A stretch of DNA of 64,000 nt from an uncultured Alphaproteobacteria bacterium (GCA_950054485.1 CATLPD010000001.1:310001-374000), one strand, 5' to 3'; positions 53,930 through 63,317 are shown, counted from the first letter of the stretch. The notes: generated from the letters alone by a model not told the origin. Numbers and translations are program-made.

Positions 53930-54090
53930 TTTAACCTTCTTTTTTATTGTTTACCTATCGTCAGTTTATCGACTGAACGGGGTCCTGTCTATGGTCAAAA
54001 TAGACAAAATTCTTGACAATCGGATCAGAAAATATCATTTTTCACATAGTTTCTAAAATATATGAATAAATACCAAAAGAGGACATTTCC

Positions 54091-55588
54091 ATGAAAATCC
54101 GTTTTTCTGCCAAATCGTCGGCCACACGCGACGCCGTTGTTGTCACGACATTAAATGATGCCAAACTTCTGGCCACAGCCAAAAAAATCGATGACAAAAC
54201 AGCCGGCGCCCTGACCCGCGCTGTAAAGGCGACCGGATTTACGGGGAAATTCTACGAAAATGTGCATATTCCCGGCCCCGCCAATGAAAACGCCAAACAT
54301 GTTTTTGTTAAGGGCCTCGGCACCAAGGGCGATATGCACCCGCTGGATGCCGAAAATATCGGCCGCAGCCTGACTGATATTTTTAACGAACACAGCGCGC
54401 ATAGAATTGATGTCGAACTGGAGGCGCACAGCCCCGCTGAAACAGCCGCCAATATGGCCTTTGGCGCGATGCTGAACAGCTACAGCTTTGATGTCTATAA
54501 ATCAGATGCCAAGGCCGGCGATACACGTGAAATAAACTTCGTAGTCGACGACCCTGCCGCCGCGCGCAAAGCCTTTGAAAAACTGCAAAAAATTGCCGGC
54601 GGTGAAAAGCTGGCGCGCGATCTGGGCCAGACCCCGCCAAATGATCTTTATCCCGAAAGCTTTGCAGAAAAGATTAAAAACGAATTCGCAAATTCGAATG
54701 TCAAAGTCCGCGTTCTCGATGAAAAGGAAATGGCAAAACTGGGCATGGGCTCGATGCTGGCTGTGGGGCAGGGCTCAATCCGCCCGCCACGTCTGGTGGT
54801 CATGGAATATATGGGCGGCGCAAAAGATGCCAGCCCGCTGGCTTTTGGTCGGTAAAGGAATTACATTCGATTCAGGCGGGCTTTCGATTAAATCGAATGG
54901 CGGTCTGGGCATGAAATACGATATGTCGGGTGCCGGATCTGTCGTCGGCGCAATGAAGGCGATATCGGACCGCGGGGCCAAAACAAATGTTGTCGCAGTT
55001 GTGGCACTGGCGGAAAATATGCCGTCTGACCGGTCATACCGCCCGGATGATGTTGTCAAATCCATGTCAGGCAAAACGATTGAAATCATTAATACCGATG
55101 CCGAAGGGCGCTTGGTCTTGAACGATGCATTGACGTACGTACAACGTTTTTACAAACCTGATACGGTGATCAACCTTGCCACCCTGACGGGCGCAATTTT
55201 TGCTGCACTGGGGGATGAATATGCGGGATTGTTTTCAAATGACGATGATCTGACGCAAGATCTGTTATTGGCCGGTATGCGTACAGACCAAAAGCTGTGG
55301 AATATGCCTGTTGGCGGGTCCTTCAAAAACAGCCTATCCTCACCGATTGCCGATCTGAAACACACGGGTGGACGCCCCGGGGCGTCAGTTGCCGCGACAT
55401 TCTTGCAGCAATTTATTGAGGATGGTGTCAAATGGGCGCATCTGGATATCGCGGGCGTATCAAATAAATTCGGTATGTCGACAGGTTATGGTGTACGTCT
55501 GCTGGATAATTACGTTGCAGAGACCCGTGAAAGCCTGCATGCGCAGATTAAAAAACACAAACGCCCTGCACCGAAAAGCGGGAAATAA
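54091..55588 (+). pseudogene. pepA: Leucyl aminopeptidase (M17) gene with single-base frameshift
   Basis: Two frames together make one PepA of about 498 residues, the normal size. Frame 1 runs 54091-54855 (N-terminal domain and start of catalytic part, ending ASPLAFGR-stop). The other frame continues as LVGKGITFDSGGLSI, with the metal motifs and the NTDAEGRLVLND signature. The break is at GCTTTTGGTC (54843-54846): three Ts instead of four restore PLALVGKG. A sequencing or assembly error in the T run is as likely as a true pseudogene. AGAGGAC precedes the ATG. Without the shift it is a cytosolic dizinc aminopeptidase. Confidence 0.85.
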
Positions 55589-55596
55589 AAATGGCC

Positions 55597-55632
55597 AAAA
55601 AAATGGGATCATCCTGTTGCTAGGCTGATCCC
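55597..55632 (-). terminator. Intrinsic terminator of ssrA
   Basis: On the minus strand GGGATCA and TGATCCC pair over a 14-base loop and are followed by A and seven T residues. It lies at the 3' end of the tmRNA coding piece. Confidence 0.8.
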
Positions 55633-55945
55633 GAGCCCCACCTTAACAGAGTCTATCTGCTAAGGGATTAGAATTTATGAAAATTCAGCTATTATGCAAC
55701 AGCTTTCAATTCAAAAGACTCAACATTATCGTTGGCATCTATATAGTTTTTGAACCGATAACGGTGGTATCTCACCGAACGAAAGCCAATATCTTTACTG
55801 CGCACGTCGATCCTGTTTCGCCCCCGCCGCTGACCACGAAGAGAGTTTATCCTCAAGGTCGTGGCCAGTGGTGGAGGCGCCGGGTACTGCCCCCGGGTCC
55901 GTAGACGCCTATTCCATAGGGCGTTTATCGTCATAGTCAGAGATA
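55633..55945 (-). ncRNA. ssrA: Two-piece (circularly permuted) alphaproteobacterial tmRNA
   Basis: The minus strand first encodes the acceptor piece, ending in the T arm CCGGG-GGCAGTA-CCCGG and CGCCTCCACCA (CCA at 55869). After a 43-base intervening hairpin comes the coding piece, starting GGGGGCGAAACAGGATCGAC at 55825. GGGGGCG pairs with CGCCTCC and includes the G-U pair that directs alanine charging. The tag frame reads ANDNVESFELKAVA, then TAA TAG. This explains the minus ORF 55692-55934, which is not a protein gene. It rescues stalled ribosomes and marks products for ClpXP. Ends are approximate. Confidence 0.92.
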
Positions 55946-55961
55946 ATTCCCTGACACTATT

Positions 55962-55991
55962 AATATAGCCCGAAATGGTTAAAAAGTCGAG
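55962..55991 (-). promoter_or_regulatory. Possible promoter of ssrA
   Basis: On the minus strand CTCGAC and TATATT are 18 bases apart. An imperfect dyad (TAGTCAG...CTGACACTA) lies just downstream, between this promoter and the acceptor piece. Confidence 0.4.
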
Positions 55992-55992
55992 T

Positions 55993-56361
55993 CTAGCGCT
56001 TCAAAGGTTTCATATAGTCTAGGTTCTCGATGGCCGAAAGTAGTTTAGTATAATTGCGATAACTTCTATACTGATGTCTTATGGCCCTGAACGATATAAA
56101 ATCCAGGAATGGATCATATATCCACTCTTTGTTTCTATCTGACTTTTCATGCTTTTTGTACGCGTTAAACATTTTAGACAATTGTCCTTTTTGTAAGTCA
56201 TGCGTAGTACGCTCCAACAATTTTTTAATCGTTTCCAGTTGTTCCAGATCCTGAGCTGTTGGATTCTTTATATACAGTTTATCTAGTGGGTAATCTTTTT
56301 CAGCTATCTCAAGAGCAACTATAGCCAAACTAAACGCATCAGCATTTTTTGATATTTTCAT
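55993..56361 (-). CDS. Hypothetical protein, AT-rich
   Basis: A 122-residue basic helical protein with no signal peptide. Blocks rich in Leu/Glu/Lys suggest helices (LEQLETIKKLLERTTHDLQKG). No domain recognised. The gene is visibly poorer in G and C than thyA next door, so it may be acquired. A TTGACA and a TATAGT lie upstream on the minus strand, but their spacing is only 15 bases, so the promoter is uncertain. Confidence 0.5.
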   Translation of the reverse strand: MKISKNADAFSLAIVALEIAEKDYPLDKLYIKNPTAQDLEQLETIKKLLERTTHDLQKGQLSKMFNAYKKHEKSDRNKEWIYDPFLDFISFRAIRHQYRSYRNYTKLLSAIENLDYMKPLKR

Positions 56362-56434
56362 TTTTAAACTCCTTGCGAATAAGGCCAGACTATAAAAAAC
56401 AGAACCTTATGTCAATATAAGTCCGCTGAAATAA

Positions 56435-56463
56435 TTGCCCTCAGGCAAGGACGATGATAAAAT
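56435..56463 (+). promoter_or_regulatory. Probable promoter of thyA-folA
   Basis: TTGCCC and TAAAAT are 17 bases apart, placing transcription about 25 bases before the thyA ATG. The ORF track wrongly starts thyA inside this promoter. Confidence 0.5.
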
Positions 56464-56494
56464 AAATTCATTAAACAGAAACGGGGAGAGCACG

Positions 56495-57289
56495 ATGGAA
56501 CAATATCTGAATTTAATGCAGCATGTACTGGATCATGGTGTACGCAAGGACGACCGCACGGGCACAGGCACGATCTCAACATTCGGCTATCAGACACGAT
56601 ATGACCTTTCCGAGGGCTTTCCGATGGTCACGACCAAAAAACTGCATTTGCGCTCGATCATTCACGAACTGTTGTGGTTCCTGAAAGGGGACACCAATAT
56701 CGGTTACCTGAAAGACCATAAGGTCCGTATATGGGATGAATGGGCCGATGAAAAAGGCGATCTGGGCCCCGTTTACGGCAAACAATGGCGATCTTGGGCC
56801 GCCGCTGATGGCACAACGGTCGATCAGATTGAAAAAGCCATTCATGATATCAAAAACAATCCTGATTCCCGCCGCATCATCGTTAATGCCTGGAATGTCG
56901 GAGAAATTGATAAAATGGCGCTTGCGCCCTGTCACTGCCTGTTCCAGTTCTACGTTGCCGACGGGAAACTCTCCTGCCAGCTGTATCAGCGCAGCGCCGA
57001 TGTTTTTCTGGGTGTGCCGTTCAATATCGCCTCATATGCGCTTTTGACCATGATGATGGCGCAGGTTTGCGGATTAAAACCAGGTGAATTTATTCACTCC
57101 TTCGGTGATCTGCATATCTATACCAATCATCTGGAGCAGGTGCGCGAACAGCTCACCCGCGATCCGAAACCTTTGCCGACGATGGAATTAAACCCGTTGG
57201 TCACAAATATCTTTGATTTCAAATATGAAGATTTCGAGCTGCTGAACTATGAATCACACCCGCATATTGCAGGTAAAGTCGCTGTATAA
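56495..57289 (+). CDS. thyA: Thymidylate synthase
   Basis: 264 residues from the ATG at 56495 (GGGGAGAG upstream), exactly the length of E. coli ThyA. It methylates dUMP to dTMP using methylenetetrahydrofolate. The catalytic Cys is in [12 protein letters not shown]. Other fixed blocks are [27 protein letters not shown] and [17 protein letters not shown]. It overlaps the dihydrofolate reductase gene by one base (TAATG). Canonical and complete. Confidence 0.97.
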   Translation: MEQYLNLMQHVLDHGVRKDDRTGTGTISTFGYQTRYDLSEGFPMVTTKKLHLRSIIHELLWFLKGDTNIGYLKDHKVRIWDEWADEKGDLGPVYGKQWRSWAAADGTTVDQIEKAIHDIKNNPDSRRIIVNAWNVGEIDKMALAPCHCLFQFYVADGKLSCQLYQRSADVFLGVPFNIASYALLTMMMAQVCGLKPGEFIHSFGDLHIYTNHLEQVREQLTRDPKPLPTMELNPLVTNIFDFKYEDFELLNYESHPHIAGKVAV

Positions 57290-57792
57290 TGCCTGACGCC
57301 AAGATCATCATCGTTGCCGCCCATTCTGAAAATCGCTTTATCGGCAAGGGCGGCACCATCCCATGGCGCGTTAAACGCGATTTTAAATTCTGGCAGGATA
57401 TATCCCGTGGCAAACCCGTCATTATGGGCCGTAAAACGTTCGAGGATATGCCCCCGTCATTTAAAAAACGCGATAAAATCATTGTTGTGACACGCGATAC
57501 ATCATACACGTACGATGGTGTACGTGTCGTTCATTCGATGGATGATGCTTTTAATGCCGCGCACGAGTATAAAAGTGCCGAGATCATTATCGGCGGCGGT
57601 GCGCAGATATACAAACAGGCGCTTTCACAAGCACATGAAATGTTTTTATCAACCATTCATACCAAGATTGATGGTGATGCGGCCTTTCCTGAATATGATC
57701 CCGATGAATGGATGGAAGTGACCTCTCAGGATTTCAAGGCCGAAGAGGGCGACACCTGCGGCTTTACGCTCAGAAAATATATACGAAAATAA
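57289..57792 (+). CDS. folA: Dihydrofolate reductase
   Basis: A 167-residue enzyme regenerating the tetrahydrofolate used by ThyA. The N-terminal IIIVAAHSENRFIGKGGTIPW gives the adenine and folate sites. Asp of the usual active-site position and GRKTFEDMP, then IIIGGGAQIYKQAL, complete the pattern. It starts one base into the thyA stop, so the two are translationally coupled. It converges with a minus-strand orphan. Confidence 0.95.
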   Translation: MPDAKIIIVAAHSENRFIGKGGTIPWRVKRDFKFWQDISRGKPVIMGRKTFEDMPPSFKKRDKIIVVTRDTSYTYDGVRVVHSMDDAFNAAHEYKSAEIIIGGGAQIYKQALSQAHEMFLSTIHTKIDGDAAFPEYDPDEWMEVTSQDFKAEEGDTCGFTLRKYIRK

Positions 57793-57802
57793 CCCTCTAG
57801 GC

Positions 57803-58927
57803 TTACAGCGAGTCTTTACCGACCAATCTTGTAGGGGCCGCATACCCCTTGATATCGCCCTTGGCCTTAATGAGTTTTTGGCTAGCCTGATCAATTTTAT
57901 CGTCATTGCCGAAATCATCAAAATCACATCTATGCTGAAAATGTAGCGTGCCATCTGCTATTTGCTGATAACGTTCGACCTTGCGCGCCGCAAAATCGAA
58001 TAAATCACGCAGACGCTGGCCATTGCCTTCGGCGGGCAAATTGTGCCAAATGGATGTTTCTTCGTATTTTTGCCAGTCAGAATCTTTGGCCTTAACCGGG
58101 GATTGCTTTTCTTTTTTGATTTTACGCGCGCCCGTGATGTTCTTTTCGATCCATTCATCCGCCAAGGCAATTGGCAGGGTCAAACCCCTTTTTACATCCC
58201 GTGCATGTTTTTCATGGCACAGTATTTCAAATATATCAGGTTTTTTTGCATTCGCTGCGATGTAAAATACATCCTCATTGTTTAGGTCTTTGCAATGTGG
58301 CAGAAGCAGTTTAACCGCTGAAAGATTGTCTTTTTGCACCGCAAAAGACAGTAAATCATCTATATCAGAGGTATTTTTGTTAATCTCCACCCATCTTTCC
58401 AAATGGACATATTTATCATTTTTTATCAGTTCTTTGGCTAATCTATGATTATAGTTTTCGAACCAGAATTTCTTTTCGGATAACAATACCGCCGAATCGT
58501 AATCCCCGTCATGATCCACAATCACAAAATAAACTCTACTACAGCTTAATTGTTCTGGTAACTTGCCGATATCCAAGAACATGTCTAACATCTGCAGTAT
58601 TTTCGACCGCGAAGATGGCTTTCGTTCAGCGTTATTCAGGATCATTATAAAGACATTGGCAAAATGGAAAGTACCCTTTTCCAGATCAAACCTCTGCTCC
58701 TTCGGCATCCCGTCGCGTTCTTCTAGAATTGTTGCAATGCGCCAGACATCGCCGGACATGCAATATTTATGAAAGGCCTTAAACAACGCGCGTTTGGATT
58801 TTTTCTGCTTATGCCACCATTCGCGGTCTTCCTGTGTTGGCTCTGGAATCCCTTCGATTTCCCAAATAGGATGACGTTGCACCAGATGGCGGGATATCGT
58901 CAGATCTGAAGCGCCCGCTCCGCCCAT
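57803..58927 (-). CDS. Hypothetical protein, ankyrin-like
   Basis: A 374-residue soluble protein. The middle (about 175-270) has weak ankyrin-like repeats (DDLLSFAVQKDNLSAVKLLL, then NEDVFYIAANAKKPDIFEIL). The N-terminal 100 residues are charged and aromatic, and the C-terminus is Lys-rich. No signal peptide. It is a lone gene with a strong promoter. A partner-binding role is possible. Lineage-restricted family suspected. Confidence 0.5.
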   Translation of the reverse strand: MGGAGASDLTISRHLVQRHPIWEIEGIPEPTQEDREWWHKQKKSKRALFKAFHKYCMSGDVWRIATILEERDGMPKEQRFDLEKGTFHFANVFIMILNNAERKPSSRSKILQMLDMFLDIGKLPEQLSCSRVYFVIVDHDGDYDSAVLLSEKKFWFENYNHRLAKELIKNDKYVHLERWVEINKNTSDIDDLLSFAVQKDNLSAVKLLLPHCKDLNNEDVFYIAANAKKPDIFEILCHEKHARDVKRGLTLPIALADEWIEKNITGARKIKKEKQSPVKAKDSDWQKYEETSIWHNLPAEGNGQRLRDLFDFAARKVERYQQIADGTLHFQHRCDFDDFGNDDKIDQASQKLIKAKGDIKGYAAPTRLVGKDSL

Positions 58928-58962
58928 TTTCTTACCTCTTAAGCATTATTTACAATAGCAAT

Positions 58963-58991
58963 ACCATACCATTATTATTGCGTTATGTCAA
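58963..58991 (-). promoter_or_regulatory. Sigma-70-type promoter of the ankyrin-like gene
   Basis: On the minus strand TTGACA and TATGGT are 17 bases apart. The -35 is again TTGACATAA, as in the promoters at 399 and 17839. Confidence 0.6.
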
Positions 58992-59073
58992 ATATTTAAC
59001 CTGTATTGAGCTTAAAAAACATTCGAACAGAATAAATCTTATTTTTATCAAAATTTTGGATTATATTAGAAAC

Positions 59074-59760
59074 ATGAAAAATGAAAACGGTAACGCCCTT
59101 TTCCTGATTTTGATTGCAGTCGCGCTTTTTGCGGCCCTTTCTTATGCGCTCACAACATCCGGGCGGGGCAGCGGCGGCATTGATAGGGAACAGGCTGAAA
59201 TCGCATCCGCACAGATTTTTAATTATTCGGCCGCCATGCATAACACACATCAAAGATTGAAAATCGCAAGCGGTTATGATCAAGTTCACTTAAATTTCGT
59301 CGCCGAGAACGCTGCCGGAACCTGCTACAGTGGGGCCACAACATATACATGCCGATCAATCGGTATGTTTAACAGCGAGACCGGGTTGGTGCCTCCTGAT
59401 ATCGAAAAGCTTTTTGATACCGCTGTCTCAGACAACAGGTCAGCGACTTGGATTTCCGCACGCGTTACGGACGGCACCAATGATTACGGCACATCCGCGC
59501 CAGATACTTTCGTAGCATACAGGTCCTTACGTGATGAAATCTGCGCCGCAATAAACCAAAAAGCGACCGGCAGCTCTGCAATACCTGCTGTTGTCACGGG
59601 AACAGATGCTCAGGGCCAGGCGGCAAATCACCTGCAAACTGACGATACGGCAACAGCTATCGGGACAGCTCCTAACCTCAGTTACGAAATTCCAACTGAT
59701 AATAGTTGCTATGATTTTGGCGGGGCCAATCTTTTTGTCACAATTCTCGAGACGAATTAA
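59074..59760 (+). CDS. Pilin-like or pseudopilin-like exported protein
   Basis: 228 residues from the ATG at 59074. The N-terminal NGNALFLILIAVALFAALSYAL is a pilin-like hydrophobic helix, but the usual G|FTLxE cleavage motif is not present, so processing by PilD is uncertain. The mature part has Cys residues that could form a disulfide (GTCYSGATTYTCRS). It may be an anchored exported protein rather than a pilin. Its end overlaps mrp on the other strand by 23 bases. Unknown function. Confidence 0.5.
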   Translation: MKNENGNALFLILIAVALFAALSYALTTSGRGSGGIDREQAEIASAQIFNYSAAMHNTHQRLKIASGYDQVHLNFVAENAAGTCYSGATTYTCRSIGMFNSETGLVPPDIEKLFDTAVSDNRSATWISARVTDGTNDYGTSAPDTFVAYRSLRDEICAAINQKATGSSAIPAVVTGTDAQGQAANHLQTDDTATAIGTAPNLSYEIPTDNSCYDFGGANLFVTILETN

Positions 59761-60745
59761 AAGCGGATATAATCCGATCAAATTTTTCCGCCAAAGCTGT
59801 ATCATTCAATACGATCGGATCACCCGCATCCGCCTGCATCCGAATATTAATGTCCAGCGGCAGGGCGCCTAAAAACGAAATATCAAGGCGCTTGGCTTCG
59901 GCCTCGGCCCCGCCGTGACCGAAAATTTCTTCGGTATGGCCGCAGTTCGAACAGGTATGCAGGCTCATATTTTCGATCAACCCCAAAATCGGCACATCCA
60001 TTTTCTTGAACATGTTGATCGCCTTGCGCGCATCAATCAGCGCAATATCCTGCGGGGTCGAAACGATAATCGCGCCCGTCAGTGGAATTTTCTGCGCCAT
60101 GGTCATCTGTACGTCGCCTGTTCCGGGCGGTAGATCAACGATCAAAGTATCCACATCACCCCAGACGACATCACGAAAAAACTGGATTACTGCGGTTTGC
60201 ACCATCGGTCCGCGCCAGATGGTCGGGGCGTCTTCATCTGTCAGGGAACCCATCGAAATAAACTTTAACCCGTGTGCATCCAACGGGGTCAGGCGGCGGT
60301 CGCCCGTGCCCTGTACGCGTACACCTGACAGGCCCATCATACGGTGCTGTGACGGGCCATAGATATCGGCATCCACCAGCCCGATCTTATGACCCTGCTG
60401 CGCCATTGAAACCGCAAGATTGGCAGCAACGGTCGATTTACCGACACCGCCTTTACCCGATCCGATCGCGATAATATTCTTGATTCCTTCCGCAAGCGGG
60501 CGGGCCAGAACCTCCTGATCGGAAATTTTCGCTTTTGATTCGGCGGTCAAAACAACGCTGACCTTTTCGAAATCAAGCTTTTGATCGATTGCGCGTTCAA
60601 CCGCCTGACGCATATCTTCCAGCTTTGGTCCCTGTTTCGGGTCAACGCGCAACGTCACCATCGCGTGGCCATCTTTGACGATCACCTCTTCCAGCTCGGC
60701 TGTGACTTTCAACTGGTCTAATATATCCTGCACGTCTTTTTTCAT
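59738..60745 (-). CDS. apbC: Iron-sulfur cluster carrier ATPase Mrp/ApbC
   Basis: A 335-residue P-loop protein of the Mrp/Nbp35 family, which carries and delivers 4Fe-4S clusters. An N-terminal MIP18-like domain (about 1-90) precedes the Walker A-type IGSGKGGVGKSTVAANLA, then IYGPSQHRMMG and DLPPGTGDVQ. The cluster-binding CxxC is in CSNCGHTEE. NadA is one of the many 4Fe-4S enzymes a carrier of this family might supply. It faces away from hflK. Confidence 0.93.
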   Translation of the reverse strand: MKKDVQDILDQLKVTAELEEVIVKDGHAMVTLRVDPKQGPKLEDMRQAVERAIDQKLDFEKVSVVLTAESKAKISDQEVLARPLAEGIKNIIAIGSGKGGVGKSTVAANLAVSMAQQGHKIGLVDADIYGPSQHRMMGLSGVRVQGTGDRRLTPLDAHGLKFISMGSLTDEDAPTIWRGPMVQTAVIQFFRDVVWGDVDTLIVDLPPGTGDVQMTMAQKIPLTGAIIVSTPQDIALIDARKAINMFKKMDVPILGLIENMSLHTCSNCGHTEEIFGHGGAEAEAKRLDISFLGALPLDINIRMQADAGDPIVLNDTALAEKFDRIISAFNSSREL

Positions 60746-60820
60746 CAGGCCTTGTATCTGTTCTAATTGTCGTTAAACTGTTCGTGTTGTAACAAATTCC
60801 AGATTAAAAGGGAATATCAG

Positions 60821-61984
60821 ATGTCAGATCGTAAAAGTCCATGGGGTGACAAGCCCGGTAAAAAACGGCCACAATCAGACCAAAACGGCAGCGGCAAGCG
60901 CGGCCAAAAAGGCCCCGGCCAGGATCCGGACATTGATGAAATGTTGCGCCGCGCACAGGAACGTCTGGGCGGTATGTTCGGCGGCGGCAATGGTGGGGGA
61001 AACCGCGGCGGCAGACGCCCCGGCGGCGAGGACCTGCCGATCGGCAAAATTCTGATGGGACTGGTTTTGATCTGGGCGCTCAGCGGGTTTTACCGCGTTC
61101 TGCCCGAAGAACACGTTGTCATCAAGACATTCGGTGAATGGACACGTACACAGGAAACACCGGGTTTGGGCTATCACATTCCATGGCCCGTCCAAACCGT
61201 CGAGAAAGTCAACGTCACCTTTGAACGCCGCATCGAAATCGGTTTTCGCGGTGATGCGCCGCGCCGCAGTGGCCCGTCACGCAGCAATTCCGGTGATATC
61301 CCCAGCGAAAGCCTGATGCTGACAGGTGACGAAAATATTATCGATATTGATTTCGTTGTTTTATGGCGCGTGAATGATGCGGGCAAGTTCCTCTATGAAA
61401 TTCGCGATCCGGAAAACACGATTAAAAAGGTCGCCGAAAGCGCGATGCGCGAAATTATCGGCCGCACCAAAATTCAACAGGCCCTGACCGAGGCCCGCGC
61501 TCAAATCGAACAAGACACCAAGGCCCTAATGCAGCAGATGCTGGATGATTATGAATCAGGTATCGCGATTAATGATGTGCAGTTACAGCAGGTTGACCCG
61601 CCATCACCAGTCGTTGATGCCTTTGATGATGTACAGCGCGCCCGTGCGGATAAAGAACGCCTGCGCAACGAGGCTGAAGCCTACCGAAATGACATCTTGC
61701 CCCGCGCACGCGGTGAATCTGAAAAAGTCATTCAGGAGGCCGAAGCCTATCGCGAGGAAGTTATCAACCGCGCAACCGGTGATGCCGACCGTTTCAGCGC
61801 TGTTTACAAGGCCTATGCCGCCGACAAGGATGTGACAGCGAAACGTATTTATATCGAAACGCTTGAAGGCATCCTGAAAAATACGCAAAAAATCATCATT
61901 GATGGCGACGGGGCGGGCAATGTATTGCCTTATCTGCCGCTGAATGAACTGACCAAAAACAAATCGAAAACAGGACAGGAGTAA
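60821..61984 (+). CDS. hflK: FtsH protease modulator HflK
   Basis: 387 residues from the ATG at 60821 (AAAAGGGA upstream); the ORF track adds an upstream TTG extension. The N-terminal 75 residues are Gly/Lys/Arg-rich, followed by one membrane helix (IGKILMGLVLIWALSGFYRVL) and a stomatin/prohibitin (SPFH) domain from about residue 95. A late Ala/Arg-rich helix (ARADKERLRNEAEAY) follows. HflK and HflC form the periplasmic cage around FtsH. Confidence 0.95.
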   Translation: MSDRKSPWGDKPGKKRPQSDQNGSGKRGQKGPGQDPDIDEMLRRAQERLGGMFGGGNGGGNRGGRRPGGEDLPIGKILMGLVLIWALSGFYRVLPEEHVVIKTFGEWTRTQETPGLGYHIPWPVQTVEKVNVTFERRIEIGFRGDAPRRSGPSRSNSGDIPSESLMLTGDENIIDIDFVVLWRVNDAGKFLYEIRDPENTIKKVAESAMREIIGRTKIQQALTEARAQIEQDTKALMQQMLDDYESGIAINDVQLQQVDPPSPVVDAFDDVQRARADKERLRNEAEAYRNDILPRARGESEKVIQEAEAYREEVINRATGDADRFSAVYKAYAADKDVTAKRIYIETLEGILKNTQKIIIDGDGAGNVLPYLPLNELTKNKSKTGQE

Positions 61985-61989
61985 TTATC

Positions 61990-62853
61990 ATGTCAAAATC
62001 CGCCACAGCCCTATTGGTATTTCTGGCCGTACTGGTCGTGATTATTTCACAATCCCTGTTTATCGTTCCTGAACGCGAACAGGCCTTGGTCTTGCGCTTC
62101 GGTGATCCCGTTCGGATATATCCGGAACCCGGCCTGAAATGGAAGGTGCCGCTGCTGGAACAGGTCAAATCGTTCGATTCCCGTGTTCTGGATGCCGATC
62201 CCCCCCCGGAAGAAGTTATTCTGGCTGACCAGAAACGTCTGGTGATTGATACATTCGCCCGTTACAAAATTACCGATATGCTATTGTTCTATCAAACATT
62301 GAACACTGAAAACCAGGCGGTAACACGTCTTTCGAACCTGATTAACTCGCAGGTGCGATCACGCCTTGGTAATGTCAGCTTGAATGATATTTTGTCTGAA
62401 AACCGCGCGACGATCATGAAAACGATCAGCGACCGCGTGAATGAAGAAGTTCAACGCTTCGGCATTCAAATCGTTGATGTCCGCATCGGCCGCGCCGATC
62501 TGCCCGAACAAACATCGCAGGCAATTTATGCCCGTATGCGTTCGGAACGCGAACAGGAGGCCGCAGAATTCCGCGCGCAAGGTCAGGAACTGGCCCAGCA
62601 AATTCGCGCCCGCGCTGACAAGGAACGCATCGTTCTGATTTCCGAAGCAAACAAAACTGCCCAAGGTTTGCGCGGGGAAGGCGATGAACAAGCGATTAAA
62701 ATCTATGCTGATGCCTATAGCGCCGACCCGGATTTTTATGCTTTCTATCGTTCGCTGAATGCCTATAAAACGGCATTGGATGGTGAAAATTCGACCTTGG
62801 TATTGTCACCTGACAGTGAATTTTTCAAATTCTTTCAGAACAGCAGCCCATAA
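61990..62853 (+). CDS. hflC: FtsH protease modulator HflC
   Basis: A 287-residue partner of HflK, five bases downstream. One membrane helix (ALLVFLAVLVVIISQSLFIV) is followed by the SPFH domain (VVPEREQALVLRFGDPVR-like) and the C-terminal helix AAEFRAQGQELAQQIRARA. The pair is one operon with the DUF2065 gene, as in many proteobacteria. Confidence 0.95.
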   Translation: MSKSATALLVFLAVLVVIISQSLFIVPEREQALVLRFGDPVRIYPEPGLKWKVPLLEQVKSFDSRVLDADPPPEEVILADQKRLVIDTFARYKITDMLLFYQTLNTENQAVTRLSNLINSQVRSRLGNVSLNDILSENRATIMKTISDRVNEEVQRFGIQIVDVRIGRADLPEQTSQAIYARMRSEREQEAAEFRAQGQELAQQIRARADKERIVLISEANKTAQGLRGEGDEQAIKIYADAYSADPDFYAFYRSLNAYKTALDGENSTLVLSPDSEFFKFFQNSSP

Positions 62854-62859
62854 GGCCCG

Positions 62860-63051
62860 ATGATTGAAACGGACACCATATGGATTGCCTTGTGCCTGAT
62901 GCTGGTATTCGAAGGTCTGATTTACGGTTTATTTCCGAAGACCATGAAAAAAATGGTGTTACAAATTCTGGCAATGCCTGAACAAACCCTGCAGAACTTC
63001 GGGCTTGGTATCGCCGCATTCGGCGTGGCGTGTCTGTATGCTATTTTTTAG
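62860..63051 (+). CDS. DUF2065 family membrane protein (YjeT-like)
   Basis: 63 residues with two helices (IWIALCLMLVFEGLIYGLFP and LGIAAFGVACLYAIF). DUF2065 proteins commonly lie beside hflC, as here. Role unknown, likely linked to the HflKC complex. Its end overlaps the converging minus gene by 11 bases. Confidence 0.85.
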   Translation: MIETDTIWIALCLMLVFEGLIYGLFPKTMKKMVLQILAMPEQTLQNFGLGIAAFGVACLYAIF

Positions 63052-63307
63052 GGCCCGGTTTTTTATCCAGCCATTCCTTCAACAGATCAGGCCCCGTACC
63101 ATTTTTATGAATAGTGATACCTTCTGCGCTGTCAGTTACAAATCTTTTTGCACGTTCCTCTGACATAGACTTTGGTTTGGTCGGGTCTTTAAAATTCAGC
63201 AAGTCATCTGGAAATACGATAATATTATCGATTTTATCGCTTATTTTTCTTGATGCTTTTTGAAACGCCGACTGGGTTGCATTTATTGCTTTTCTGATAA
63301 ACTTCAT
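63041..63307 (-). CDS. Small hypothetical protein, paralogue of the next gene
   Basis: An 88-residue basic protein. The first 40 residues (KFIRKAINATQSAFQKASRKI, then VFPDDLLNF) align by eye with the product of 63318-63488: M-x-FI-x-KA, AQ/TQ...F and a PDDL motif. A Lys/Pro-rich end (WLDKKPGPKK) follows. AGGAATC precedes the ATG. No domain recognised. Likely a duplicated, lineage-specific small family. Confidence 0.55.
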   Translation of the reverse strand: MKFIRKAINATQSAFQKASRKISDKIDNIIVFPDDLLNFKDPTKPKSMSEERAKRFVTDSAEGITIHKNGTGPDLLKEWLDKKPGPKK

Positions 63308-63317
63308 CTTGTGATTC

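Noticed and set aside
54575-54840. First part of the 337-residue plus ORF as a separate gene
   Set aside because: It is the out-of-frame reading of pepA before the frameshift. Only the part after about 54845 is real.
55677-55904. Plus-strand ORF of 75 residues
   Set aside because: Antisense to ssrA and without a ribosome site.
55692-55934. Minus-strand ORF of 80 residues
   Set aside because: It is the sense strand of the tmRNA, and its last 14 codons are the peptide tag, not a separate protein.
56395-56409. Promoter spacer of the 56361 gene
   Set aside because: TTGACA to TATAGT is only 15 bases. Not listed as a promoter feature.
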